In this document: positions 26,457-35,205 of the stretch, piece by piece
Layout of the letters: every line of letters begins with the position of its first letter
Position numbering within the stretch: the first letter of the stretch is position 1
Program-made: the position numbers and the translations under genes
NCBI GenBank assembly: GCA_964569795.1
Contig: CAZMVB010000017.1
Span: forward strand, 16,071 to 80,070
Reading direction: 5' to 3'
Length of the DNA stretch: 64,000 nt
From: JAHJDS01 sp964569795
GTDB taxonomy: Bacteria; Desulfobacterota; Desulfarculia; Desulfarculales; JAHJDS01
Notes under the pieces: generated by a model
The model's input: the letters and a program-made list of their open reading frames with translations, nothing else
What the model was told of the DNA's origin: nothing
The model's database searches: none

Positions 26457-27428
26457 TCAGCGCCTCAAGGCCCAGCCCAGGAGCCAGGCGCGGGCCGCCC
26501 GGTCGCCCGGGGACAGCCGAAAACCGGCGGGCCGAGCCTGCCCCAGAAAGCGCTCGGCCAGGGCCAGTTGGATCCGCAGGCCGCGGCCCTGTCCGCCTCG
26601 TTCGAAGCGCTCCCTGATCCCCGGCCAATCGATCCCGTCCCCGGCCGCCCGCCGGATGAGGGTCAGGTCGTGGAGGTGTCTCAGGGGAAGCCGCCGGCTG
26701 CGCCACAGGACATGGCGGCTGGTACTCAGAGAGTGGAGGACGTTTTGCACGGCCTGATGGGCCAGCGACGGCCGGCGCAACCTTACCCCCTGGACCTCGA
26801 GCGGGATCGATTCGGACCGCATCTCGGCCGGGCTGAGGACGTCCCGGTACCTCTTGTTCACCGGCTCGGTGTGCAGCTCGACGGCGGCCTTGCGGGCGAG
26901 ATGCTCCAGGGGCGGGAGATGATGGTGGTCATGATAGGGGTCGCCGGGCCTGGTCTGGAAATATCCCTGATACCCCAGCTTGACCAGGGCCAGATAGGCC
27001 TCCCGGGCGGCCTCGGCCGGAATCAGCAGGTCCAGGTCCCCCAGGACCCGGTCCCCGGGATTTTTGTACAGGCCGGAATAGAGGTGGGCCGCACCCTTGA
27101 GCAGGATCGGCTCGATCCCTTCCTCATTCAGGGCCCGGCCGATCTCGACGATCTGATCCGAGATGGCCTGGTTGCGCTGGGTATTGAGCTGGCGCAGGCC
27201 GGTCAAATAGTCATGGAAATCGACCGGAATCAGCTCGATCAGGTCTTTTTCCTGGAAAACCGTTAGCAGGGCCGGGGTGACCAAATGACGGCTGGAGATC
27301 TCGACGATCCTTTCCCAGGCGACCCTGCCGGAGGCGATCTCCCGGTCCAGGGCGGGTCTCCGCCTGCCTTTGGTTTGGTCCGGCCCCAGCAGGCGGCCCA
27401 GCAGACGGTAAACCTGGCGCGCGGTCAC
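26457..27428 (-). CDS. Nucleotidyltransferase-like protein (NTP_transf_5-like)
   Basis: 323 residues from a GTG that overlaps the upstream stop as GTGA. The centre carries LLKGAAHLYSGLY and RVLGDLDLLIP, the Gly-x-x and Asp-x-Asp pattern of a minimal nucleotidyltransferase fold as in the NTP_transf_5 family, followed by VELHTEPV. Such proteins often sit beside PqqD and HPr-kinase-like genes in peptide-modification clusters (lasso peptides and the HPr-rel-A group), the same company as here. The substrate is unknown. Confidence 0.75.
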   Translation of the reverse strand: MTARQVYRLLGRLLGPDQTKGRRRPALDREIASGRVAWERIVEISSRHLVTPALLTVFQEKDLIELIPVDFHDYLTGLRQLNTQRNQAISDQIVEIGRALNEEGIEPILLKGAAHLYSGLYKNPGDRVLGDLDLLIPAEAAREAYLALVKLGYQGYFQTRPGDPYHDHHHLPPLEHLARKAAVELHTEPVNKRYRDVLSPAEMRSESIPLEVQGVRLRRPSLAHQAVQNVLHSLSTSRHVLWRSRRLPLRHLHDLTLIRRAAGDGIDWPGIRERFERGGQGRGLRIQLALAERFLGQARPAGFRLSPGDRAARAWLLGWALRR

Positions 27429-28582
27429 GATCCGACCACTCGGTGCACCAGGGCCAGGGCCTCATCCAGGGAGTCATAGGTCATCTCCACGGCCGGGGTG
27501 CGCCTGATCCAGTCGATGACCCGGGTCACGTTGTCTGGCTCCGAGGAGATCCAGGCCCCGGAGCGGACCAGACGCTCGAGGGCCTCGAGGCCCGACAGGT
27601 CGCTGATTCCGGACTCGGCCCCGGGCGCGTATCCGGGAAAGACCAGCGCCCGGGCGGGCAACAGGGCCGGATCGAGGCCGTCCGGCGAGGGCGGCGGCAG
27701 ATACCTGATCTCGGCCCCGAACCGGTGGTTGATCGGCAGGTCGTCGATCTCCGGATAGAGCCCGGCCAGGAGCGCCCGGCCGCCCGCCTTGATGGCCAGG
27801 CCCAGGGGCAGGGCGGCCACCCGGACATCGACCCGGTCCAGGGCGGTGGTGTCGTCGCTCATGTACGCAAAACCGGAGCGGGCCAGGGCCGCGGCCAGGG
27901 TGGTCTTGCCCGAGCCGGCGCCGGCCGACAGGACCAGGCACTCCCGGGGCGAGGGACCGATACCGACCACGGCCGCGTGCAGCAGGGCGATCCACTCCCG
28001 GCCGGGGTGCAGGGCGGACAGGATTTCGCCCAAAAAGGCCGCCTTGAACTCCCCGGGCCGGTCGTTCACGGCAACCGTCCGGTCCCCAACCACCAGGACC
28101 GGACCGGACTCGGTCTGATGCAGATCCAGGGTGACGTCCGGCGCGGCGCGGCCCTCGATCCGGGCGTGGGCCAGCAGGGGGTCGAACTCGGCCTCCAGGT
28201 CCTCGGTGTCATACCGCACCCGGATCACCCGGCCCAACAGCCGGTAAACGCGGACCCGGGACGGGGCCTCGGCCGGCCGGACCGGGTCCGGGGCAGGGGG
28301 ATAGACGAATTGCAGCCGCGGCCCGCCTCCGGGCAGGAGCCCCTCGGCCCGCCATTGATCAATGGCCCCCGAGACGTCCCGCTCGGCAATGTCCTGTGGG
28401 ATCTGAAATGTTTCGGCCAGGCCGGCGGCCATCTCCCGGGGCGACCTTCCCGCGGACAGGCCCTGCCAGATGATCTTGCCGGTGAAGTTGAGCAGGAACA
28501 AGCGGCCCTGGCCCCGGGACAGGACCAGCCCGTCGTCCAGGGGGAGCGCCAGGATGTCGCTCAGGTCGTCCGGTCTCTTCAT
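27425..28582 (-). CDS. PqqD-like domain fused to HPr-kinase-like ATPase
   Basis: 385 residues. Residues ~1-85 resemble PqqD peptide chaperones (DDGLVLSRGQGRLFLLNFTG, then an acidic helical region). Residues ~110-385 resemble HprK-related kinases, with a Walker A LSAGAGSGKTTLAAAL near residue 210 and YMSDDTTALD. PqqD domains bind leader peptides for modifying enzymes; HprK-like kinases phosphorylate Ser in proteins or peptides. The ATG at 28582 is preferred because upstream extension would run into the LpxL-like gene. It is co-translated with the nucleotidyltransferase. Confidence 0.8.
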   Translation of the reverse strand: MKRPDDLSDILALPLDDGLVLSRGQGRLFLLNFTGKIIWQGLSAGRSPREMAAGLAETFQIPQDIAERDVSGAIDQWRAEGLLPGGGPRLQFVYPPAPDPVRPAEAPSRVRVYRLLGRVIRVRYDTEDLEAEFDPLLAHARIEGRAAPDVTLDLHQTESGPVLVVGDRTVAVNDRPGEFKAAFLGEILSALHPGREWIALLHAAVVGIGPSPRECLVLSAGAGSGKTTLAAALARSGFAYMSDDTTALDRVDVRVAALPLGLAIKAGGRALLAGLYPEIDDLPINHRFGAEIRYLPPPSPDGLDPALLPARALVFPGYAPGAESGISDLSGLEALERLVRSGAWISSEPDNVTRVIDWIRRTPAVEMTYDSLDEALALVHRVVGS

Positions 28583-28604
28583 GTCATATCCATCCCGGCC
28601 GGCC

Positions 28605-29531
28605 CTAATAGGGCGCGATACGGGGTCCATCCTTTTCCAGCTTGGCCCGGGGCCAGAGGTGATAGGGTCTCGTCTTCCAGCGCTTGTGCAGCCACAACCA
28701 CTGCTCGGGGCGGCGGCGGATGACGGCCTCGGCAAAGGTGTTCCACTGCTGGGTCACCCGGTCCACGGCCTTTCGCCGGTCCGGCTCGGGCCGGATGTCG
28801 AAGTGCGGCCCGACCACGAAGTGGTAGCGACCTCGTTCATAATAATTATAGACCGGTACGACCGGTTTGCCCGTGGCCAGCCTGATCCGGGCCGGACCGG
28901 TGTGGCTGCAAGTCCACCGGTTGAAGAAAAGGATGAAACAGCCCCGGTCGCTGTCCACGTCCTGGTCCGGCATCAGGCCCACCGTGCCCCGGTCGTTGAT
29001 GGTCGAGATGATGTCGCCCAAGATGCCCCGGTTGGGCGTGACTCGGTGGCCCCACTGGCGCAGAATCCGCTTGATCACCAGGTATGCCATTTGGAATTCG
29101 AATTGCCGGATGACGATCATCGTCTCCCGGCCGACGATGGTCCCCATCAGGGCGTTCAGGACCGGGTGGCCGTAGTGCAAGGCCACCACCAGGCCCCCCT
29201 GCCGGGTCTCGTAGGGTGGGACGTTTTCCAGGCCGTGAAACACCACCTGTCGCCGGACCCGGGCCGGGGTCAGCCTCATCAGCCAGGGGATTTCCAAGAT
29301 TACCTGTCCCCAGTGGCGGAAACAGTCCCGGGCCAGGGCCTGCACCTGGGGCTCGGTCAGTTCGTCGCCGTAAGCGAAGCGCAGATTCTTGCGGGTGATC
29401 CTCCGGAACCGGTGGTGCAGGCGGAAGACCAGACTCCCCAGGCCGCGGCCCGCCAGGCGCAGGACGGACGGCGGAAACACGCTCAGCGCCCTTATGGTCA
29501 GCCACGTCAGTCGATACGCCGCGCCGTCCAA
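28605..29531 (-). CDS. LpxL/HtrB-like lysophospholipid acyltransferase
   Basis: 308 residues of the lipid A late acyltransferase superfamily: an N-terminal hydrophobic region, RITRKNLRFAYGDEL, GLMPDQDVDSDRG, GPARIRLATGKPVVPV and a basic C-terminus. The active-site HX4(D/E) of LpxL should lie in the segment ALHYGHPVLNA, but the acidic residue is not there (H-Y-G-H-P-V). It may use another residue or have lost acyl transfer. It sits between lptF and the PqqD-HprK gene, so an envelope role is likely. Confidence 0.8.
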   Translation of the reverse strand: MDGAAYRLTWLTIRALSVFPPSVLRLAGRGLGSLVFRLHHRFRRITRKNLRFAYGDELTEPQVQALARDCFRHWGQVILEIPWLMRLTPARVRRQVVFHGLENVPPYETRQGGLVVALHYGHPVLNALMGTIVGRETMIVIRQFEFQMAYLVIKRILRQWGHRVTPNRGILGDIISTINDRGTVGLMPDQDVDSDRGCFILFFNRWTCSHTGPARIRLATGKPVVPVYNYYERGRYHFVVGPHFDIRPEPDRRKAVDRVTQQWNTFAEAVIRRRPEQWLWLHKRWKTRPYHLWPRAKLEKDGPRIAPY

Positions 29532-29708
29532 TGAAACAAAAACTCCTTTGATCCAGACGCCGGCCCGGCGGCGAGCCAGGGCCTGCTGGTGATCAATCCC
29601 CTGAACTCCAGCCTCCTGGACCGCCGGCTGACCGGTTTGCGGACCCGTTGGGGCAATCGAGTCGTGGCTCCACCACCGGTGGCCAATCTATTATTTACCG
29701 AGTCGGCC

Positions 29709-30923
29709 TCAACCGGTGAGGCCCCATTTCCGGGCCGTGTCCTTGAGCCACTGGGCGGCGCCGAAGAAGATCCGGACGAACAGGACCGGTCGATCCCGCG
29801 AGGCCTCCCAGAGCATGTAGGCCGCCAGTATCGAGAAAACGACGTTGCCCAGCCAGACCCCGACCACGGGCGGCAGGGTCCCGTCCTTGCCCAGGGTGAA
29901 GGCCGAGTTCATGAACAGGTAGTAAACCAGGAAGATGATGAAGGCGATGATCACCCCGGTGAACCGGCTCGAACCGCGTCCCTGGATGCCCAGGGGCACC
30001 CCCAACAGGCCCATGATCAGGCAGGCCAGCGGGATCGAAAAGACCTGATGCAGGTTGATCAGTAACTCGTTGTACCAGATGGTGCCCGGCCGGCTGCCCT
30101 TCAGGGTGGTCAGGAGCTGGCCGAGGGTCATCGCCCGCACGGGGACCCGGTTGCTCTTGTGGGAGGGGAGGATCTGACTCAGGATCAGCGGCTGGCGCAT
30201 GCCTTTGAAGCGGCTGTCCGGGGTGACTCGAAAATCGCGGCTGACCTTGAGGATCTTGACGTCCCTCAACACCAGTAGAAATTTTTTCTCGATCCGCTTG
30301 ACCCCGGAGTCGGTGGTCTCCCCGCCCACCAGACGCAAACGGCCGCGCTTGGCGACGATGGTCTGCTTGAGCCGGGGGTTGCGCTCGTCCCAGATGAGCA
30401 CGTGGCGCAGAAACCGCCCCCCGCCCAGGGTCTGACCGACGTAGGCCACCAGATGAGGATTGACGACGTTGATCACGTTCGGCTTCAGGGCCAGCTCCGG
30501 GTGCTTCATCACGATCTCGACCCGCAGTTCCTCGGCCCGCTGGAGCCCGAGCGGCTTGAGCCACAGCGACAGCACCCCGGAGGCGAGCATGGTCGCCAGG
30601 CTGAGCACCAGCACCGGGGGCAGCATCTGCCACAGACCGACCCCCGAACTCTTGAGGGCGGTCAACTCGTTGTCCGATGACAGGCGGATCATGCCCAGCA
30701 GCACCCCCAGCAGGGTGGACATGGGCAGGACAAAGACCAGGAAAAAGGGCATGGAATAAAGCAGCAGGGACAGCACCTGGAGCAGGCAGTCGGGATTCTT
30801 GACCACCAGCTCCGTCAGCTTGACCAGATCGACCACCAGGAACAGAAAGGTGAACACCAGGATCGAGACCACGAACGGCGGGATGATCTCCCTGAGGATG
30901 TAGCGGTGATGAAGCTTGAACAT
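29709..30923 (-). CDS. lptF: LPS export permease LptF/LptG family
   Basis: 404 residues with an N-terminal block of transmembrane helices (starting at MFKLHHRYILREIIPPF), a periplasmic beta-jellyroll region in the middle, and C-terminal helices (IPLACLIMGLLGVPLG, GVIIAFIIFLVYYLF). LptF and LptG form the inner-membrane channel of the Lpt ATP-driven LPS transporter. Only one of the two is in this window. The downstream genes (LpxL-like, then waaA) agree with an LPS role. Confidence 0.88.
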   Translation of the reverse strand: MFKLHHRYILREIIPPFVVSILVFTFLFLVVDLVKLTELVVKNPDCLLQVLSLLLYSMPFFLVFVLPMSTLLGVLLGMIRLSSDNELTALKSSGVGLWQMLPPVLVLSLATMLASGVLSLWLKPLGLQRAEELRVEIVMKHPELALKPNVINVVNPHLVAYVGQTLGGGRFLRHVLIWDERNPRLKQTIVAKRGRLRLVGGETTDSGVKRIEKKFLLVLRDVKILKVSRDFRVTPDSRFKGMRQPLILSQILPSHKSNRVPVRAMTLGQLLTTLKGSRPGTIWYNELLINLHQVFSIPLACLIMGLLGVPLGIQGRGSSRFTGVIIAFIIFLVYYLFMNSAFTLGKDGTLPPVVGVWLGNVVFSILAAYMLWEASRDRPVLFVRIFFGAAQWLKDTARKWGLTG

Positions 30924-31333
30924 CTATATTCGTCGGCTATCCGACTTTCCTCCAGTTCACTCCACTCCGGGCCCGGTCCGGTCGGATGGGGCGGTCAAGG
31001 CTCTTCGAACCCGCTACCCCCGGGCGCCGCGGGCCTGGAATTGGACCCGGACCGGGATCTCGGCCCCGAAGCCGAACCGAAACGACGGGGCCGCCTCGTT
31101 ATACACCGGCGCCACGACGCTGACCAGGTCCTAGACCACGCCGGCCTCCTTGTCCGACCTCGCGTCAGAAATAATGATATCGCCTGGGGGGGGCCCTGGT
31201 CCACAAAAACACCGGACCAGAGTAAAAGCGCTGGCTCGCGGATTCCCGGACGATTGTTTCTGGCGGCCGCCGCCGGACCGGGGCAAATAGGCGGTCTATC
31301 TCGGCCGCAGGTCCCGGTCCTGGCCGGGATGAT
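30924..31333. other. 410-bp intergenic stretch, no gene seen
   Basis: This lies between the lptF start and the aminotransferase stop, both minus strand. It is GC-rich with scattered AT patches, and it must hold the lptF promoter unless lptF is co-transcribed with the aminotransferase. No ORF with protein likeness, RNA gene or strong hairpin was found. Confidence 0.5.
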
Positions 31334-32557
31334 TCAGGGGGCGCGGTAAACGGCCGAGACCGCCTCCAGGGCACCGCCACCCAAGGACGCCCCCTCGGCC
31401 CGCAGGACCTGCTCCAGGGCGGACAAGAACAAGACCACGTTGCGCCGGGTGGATGAAAAGCCCATCAGGCCCGCCCGCCAGATCTTGCCGGCCAGGCCGC
31501 CCAGGCCGCCGCCGATCTCGATCCCGTAGTCGGCCAGGAGCCTTTGGCGCACCGCGGGTTCATTCACCCCCTCGGGCACGACCACGGCGTTCAACATGGG
31601 CAGGCGATATTCCGGGGCGACCAGCAGGGACAGTCCCATGGCCTCCAGGCCGGCCGCCAGGGCCCGGTGATTGGTCAGGTGGCGCTCGAACCGGCCCGCC
31701 AAACTTTCCTCGACGATCAGGCGCAGGGACTCGCGCAGGGCGAAGATCATGTTCACCGGCGCGGTGTGATGGTACTTGCGGGACTCGCCCCAGTAGTCGG
31801 CGACCATGGACATGTCCAAATACCAGTTGGGGACCTTTGTCTTTCTTTTTTTCAGGACGTCCATGGCCCGGTCGCTGAAGGACAGCGGAGACAGGCCCGG
31901 CGGGCAGGACAGGCACTTCTGGGTGCCCGAATAAACGGCGTCGATACCCCAGGCGTCGATGGCCACCTCGATCCCGCCCAGGGAGGTGACCGTGTCCAAA
32001 AGCAGCAGGGCCCCGGCCTCGTCGGCGATGCCCCGCAGGCCCTCGACCGGCTGCCGCACCCCGGTCGAGGTCTCGGCGTGGACCAGGGCGATGATCTTCG
32101 GTTTCACCCCCAGGGCCGCCCGGCGGAGGTCGTCCAGCTCCACGGGCCGGCCCCACTCGGCCTCGACCGTTGTCACCTCGGCCCCCAACCGGGAGGCCAC
32201 GTCGCTCATCCGGGTCCCGAAGACGCCGTTGACGCCGACGACCACTCGATCGCCCGGCTCGATCAGGTTGACGAAGCAGGTCTCCATCCCGGCCGAGCCC
32301 GTGCCCGAGACCGGGATGGTCAGGGCGTTATGGGTCTGAAACAGGGCCCGGAGCAGGGCCTGGGTCTCGTTCATCACCTGCAGGAAGTAGGGGTCCAGGT
32401 GCCCGATGCACGGCGCGCCCAGGGCGGCCAGGACCCGCGGCGAGACGTTGCTCGGGCCGGGGCCCATCAGGATGCGTTCGGGCGGATCCAGGTTTTTCAG
32501 GTCGTCGATGCTCACGCCAAACTCCGATTCGTGGTTGTTCCAGGAAAACTTGTTCAC
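31334..32557 (-). CDS. Alanine/serine-glyoxylate aminotransferase family (class V PLP)
   Basis: 407 residues from a GTG that overlaps the ketopantoate-reductase stop. Family marks: GPGPSNVSPRVL, an H-x-D-P sequence near the start (GHLDPYF), VSGTGSAGMET, and the PLP lysine in YSGTQKCLSCPPGLSP. Members use alanine, serine or similar donors with glyoxylate or pyruvate; the exact substrate cannot be fixed. The tight coupling to a PanE-like dehydrogenase suggests a shared keto-acid intermediate. Confidence 0.88.
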   Translation of the reverse strand: MNKFSWNNHESEFGVSIDDLKNLDPPERILMGPGPSNVSPRVLAALGAPCIGHLDPYFLQVMNETQALLRALFQTHNALTIPVSGTGSAGMETCFVNLIEPGDRVVVGVNGVFGTRMSDVASRLGAEVTTVEAEWGRPVELDDLRRAALGVKPKIIALVHAETSTGVRQPVEGLRGIADEAGALLLLDTVTSLGGIEVAIDAWGIDAVYSGTQKCLSCPPGLSPLSFSDRAMDVLKKRKTKVPNWYLDMSMVADYWGESRKYHHTAPVNMIFALRESLRLIVEESLAGRFERHLTNHRALAAGLEAMGLSLLVAPEYRLPMLNAVVVPEGVNEPAVRQRLLADYGIEIGGGLGGLAGKIWRAGLMGFSSTRRNVVLFLSALEQVLRAEGASLGGGALEAVSAVYRAP

Positions 32558-33603
32558 TGACTCTGTTTGAGCCGGGCCGTCAGGTCTTCGTCCTTGAGGT
32601 TGTCCCGGCCGATGCCCCGGCGGCCGGCCTCGATCTCCTTGACCATCTTGACCATCAGGTCATTGAGGGGGGTCGGCACGCCCAGTTCCCGGCCGCGGCG
32701 GGTGACGTACCCGTTCAGAAAATCGATCTCGGTCGGCCGGCCCCGCTCCAGGGACTGGAGGCTCGAGGACTTGACCCGACGGTACTTGGCCCCGATGAGG
32801 CGGATGATCAGGCCCCGCCGGCGGCGGGCCAGCCAGCCGTCACCGGCGACGAACCGGTAATAATCCAGCTTGCCCCCGCCGCCGCGCTCGACCTTGATCC
32901 CGGCGGCCTGGGCCACGGCCATCATTTCCCGGATCAGATCCATGAACAGGAGCCTCACCCGGGCGATGGACAACAGACCCCCCAGGGGCAGCCCGACGAT
33001 GACCCCCAGGGAGTTGATACAGGCGTTGATGACCAGCTTGGCGTACAGTTCGCCGATGATGTTCTCGGTGATCCGGCAGGGCTGGACGGCAAAGAGCATC
33101 TCCTGGACCAGTTGGAGGCGTTCGTCCAGGGGACCGTCCAGGTTGCCGATGACGAACTCGCCGGGCGAGGTGACCTCGAGCACCCCCGGGTCATGCATGG
33201 TCGCCCCCCAGGCCACCACCGCGCCGATGACCTTGTCCCGGCCGACGGCCTCGGCCAGCTCGTACTCGCAGATGCCGTTCTGGAGCGAGACGATGGCCCC
33301 GCCTTCACTGAGCAGGGGGGCCGCCTCCCGGGCGGCGGCCAGGGCGTCCCCGGCCTTGGTGGCCAGGAAGACGATGTCCTTGGGGCCGGTCAGATCGGCC
33401 ACCTCCTTGACCGCCGCCAGCCGGACCTCGGCCTCGCCCTTGTGGCCGAAGATGTGAAAGCCGGGCAGGGCGGCCCGATCGACGATCTCCTGGCGCTTGG
33501 CCGCCACCTCGACGTCCCAGCCGGCCTTGGTCAGAAAGGTGGCCACCACCCCGCCCACGGCCCCGGCGCCGATAACGGCTATTTTGGCGTTGCGGTCGAA
33601 CAT
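32554..33603 (-). CDS. Ketopantoate reductase family protein (PanE/ApbA)
   Basis: 349 residues. Rossmann motif IAVIGAGAVGGVVA at the N-terminus, KAGD near 70 and LQNGI at ~95, then a conserved YAKLVINACINSLG helix of the 6-phosphogluconate-dehydrogenase-like C-terminal domain. PanE reduces 2-ketopantoate with NADPH; relatives act on other 2-keto acids. The ATG at 33603 follows GGGGGAGG. It overlaps the aminotransferase by 4 nt, so the two form one unit. Confidence 0.88.
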   Translation of the reverse strand: MFDRNAKIAVIGAGAVGGVVATFLTKAGWDVEVAAKRQEIVDRAALPGFHIFGHKGEAEVRLAAVKEVADLTGPKDIVFLATKAGDALAAAREAAPLLSEGGAIVSLQNGICEYELAEAVGRDKVIGAVVAWGATMHDPGVLEVTSPGEFVIGNLDGPLDERLQLVQEMLFAVQPCRITENIIGELYAKLVINACINSLGVIVGLPLGGLLSIARVRLLFMDLIREMMAVAQAAGIKVERGGGGKLDYYRFVAGDGWLARRRRGLIIRLIGAKYRRVKSSSLQSLERGRPTEIDFLNGYVTRRGRELGVPTPLNDLMVKMVKEIEAGRRGIGRDNLKDEDLTARLKQSQ

Positions 33604-33696
33604 CAAGAAGCCTCCCCCCACCTCGTATCCGGCACGGGCACCCGGGAACGCGCCACGAAATTGTCCCTGGGTTGAAAATTACAGGGCCGCGACCGC

Positions 33697-34053
33697 TCAG
33701 TCCAGTTTCGTCCCCTCGGCCCGGATGGCGTCAAGGTTGGTCTTGGCCTGGGGGGCCAGGGCCCAGAATCCGGTCAGCTTGTCACAGCCGAAGTCTGCGC
33801 ACTGGGCGCAGTTGTCCAGGCCGCGCTCCCCGCCGCAGGCCCGGATGGCGCAGATGCGGCAGTACGAAAAAACCGGGTCCCGGTCTGAAAGGCAGCCCAG
33901 GCAATTGATGTCCTCGGGTTTTATGTCCACCTTGAACTGGTGGGACCACTGGGCGGCCGTGTCCGCCCGACGCTGGTCGTCGTTGTCCTTGGTGGCCAGA
34001 TAGGCCGGACACTCGGTGCAGACCAGGCCGCAGTAAGAGATCATCCGGTCCAT
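33697..34053 (-). CDS. DUF3795-like cysteine-rich protein
   Basis: 118 residues starting at an ATG with GGGGGAG before it. It begins MDRMISYCGLVCTECPAYLA and carries nine further cysteines in CX2C-type groups (INCLGCLSD, YCRICAIRACGG, NCAQCADFGC), the pattern of the DUF3795 family common in anaerobes. It probably binds zinc or an Fe-S cluster. No function is known and the neighbours do not suggest one. Confidence 0.75.
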   Translation of the reverse strand: MDRMISYCGLVCTECPAYLATKDNDDQRRADTAAQWSHQFKVDIKPEDINCLGCLSDRDPVFSYCRICAIRACGGERGLDNCAQCADFGCDKLTGFWALAPQAKTNLDAIRAEGTKLD

Positions 34054-34363
34054 GTTCTCTCCCCCAAAAGGCATTGACGAAGTCTATCAGAAAAACCGCC
34101 GCGGGGGTAGGATCGGGCTCCGGATGTCAACGGCCAAAGGTTATCAATCGGGCCGACGACATCTCAAAAAAAATGACGCCCGGTAACAACTGCCCGAATC
34201 GATCCCTACTGATGACCAAACGTCCGACGCCTGGCTCGGCCCATCTTGCGACCACGTGTCTTCCCGGCCACCCCCAAGGAAAAAGGCCCGAACGGGGTGG
34301 ACCGCCGGAAAGAAAGAACGGAAGTGGCCGCCAAGTGGATCCTGGTCTGAGATCTGGCGCCGG
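34054..34363. other. 310-bp intergenic stretch, no gene seen
   Basis: Between the DUF3795-like start and the enoyl-CoA hydratase stop. It has an A-run near 34166-34173 but no recognisable gene or RNA. The inverted sequence GTCACC...GGTGAC at 34363-34382 overlaps the stop of the hydratase and could weakly aid termination. Confidence 0.4.
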
Positions 34364-35128
34364 TCACCTGGTGGCCGGTGACTGTCCCTCGTGGCGCAGG
34401 GTGGCGAAGCACAGGGCCTGGTTGCGGTCCTCGACGTCAAGGGCGTTTTCCAGGCCGGCGGCGTCCAGATTGAGGTTGATGGCCTCCTTGGTAAGCCTCA
34501 GCCCCAGGGGATTCTTGCGGCACATGACCCCGGCCATTTCCAGGGCGGCGTCCTCGAGTCCCTCCCGGGGGACGATCCGGCTGACCAGTCCCAGTTCCAG
34601 GGCCGTCTCGGCGTCCATCATCTCGCCGGTCAGCAGGAACTCGTAGGCCCGGCCGGCCCCGATCAGCCGGGGCAGGAAATAGCTCGAGCCCATGTCCGCC
34701 CCGCCGAAGCCGACGTTGATAAAGGCCGCCCCGAACCGGGCGTCCGGACTGATGATCCGGACGTCGGCGGCCAGGGCGAACGACAGTCCGCCGCCCACCG
34801 CCGGGCCGAACACGGTGGCGATGATCGGCTGGGGGGCCTGGCGCATGGCCAGCAGCAGGCGCGACATCCGCTGCTGGAACCGGTAGAAACCCGGGACGTC
34901 CAGGTCCACCATCCGGGGCACGGCCTCTTTCAGGTCCAGCCCGGCGCAGAATCCCTTTTCCCCGGCCGCGCCCAGGATGATCACCCGGGTGTCCAGGTCG
35001 TGCCGGCGCTCTGTCCAAAAAACCTCCAGCTCGTCGAGCATGGTCTCGTTGATGGCGTTCAATGACTCCGGCCGGTTCAGGGTCAGGCGGCCGATGTGGT
35101 CCTGGGCCTCATACAGCAAGGTCTCCAT
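34364..35128 (-). CDS. Enoyl-CoA hydratase/isomerase family protein
   Basis: 254 residues of the crotonase fold: LNRPESLNAINETML, the oxyanion-hole segment GEKGFCAGLDLKEA, PIIATVFGPAVGGGLSFALAADV, and FGAAFINVGFGGADMGSSYF. The acid residue often found at the second catalytic position (GxE) is replaced in a GGADMG sequence, so isomerase, hydratase or another crotonase reaction is possible. It stands alone beside the deaminase pair. Confidence 0.85.
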   Translation of the reverse strand: METLLYEAQDHIGRLTLNRPESLNAINETMLDELEVFWTERRHDLDTRVIILGAAGEKGFCAGLDLKEAVPRMVDLDVPGFYRFQQRMSRLLLAMRQAPQPIIATVFGPAVGGGLSFALAADVRIISPDARFGAAFINVGFGGADMGSSYFLPRLIGAGRAYEFLLTGEMMDAETALELGLVSRIVPREGLEDAALEMAGVMCRKNPLGLRLTKEAINLNLDAAGLENALDVEDRNQALCFATLRHEGQSPATR

Positions 35129-35205
35129 GACGGCTGTTCCCCCCGTGATAAATTTCAGGTCAATTGGAAAAGAGGACGGCTTCGGGCCGCGGCAAGGCGG
35201 TGGTC

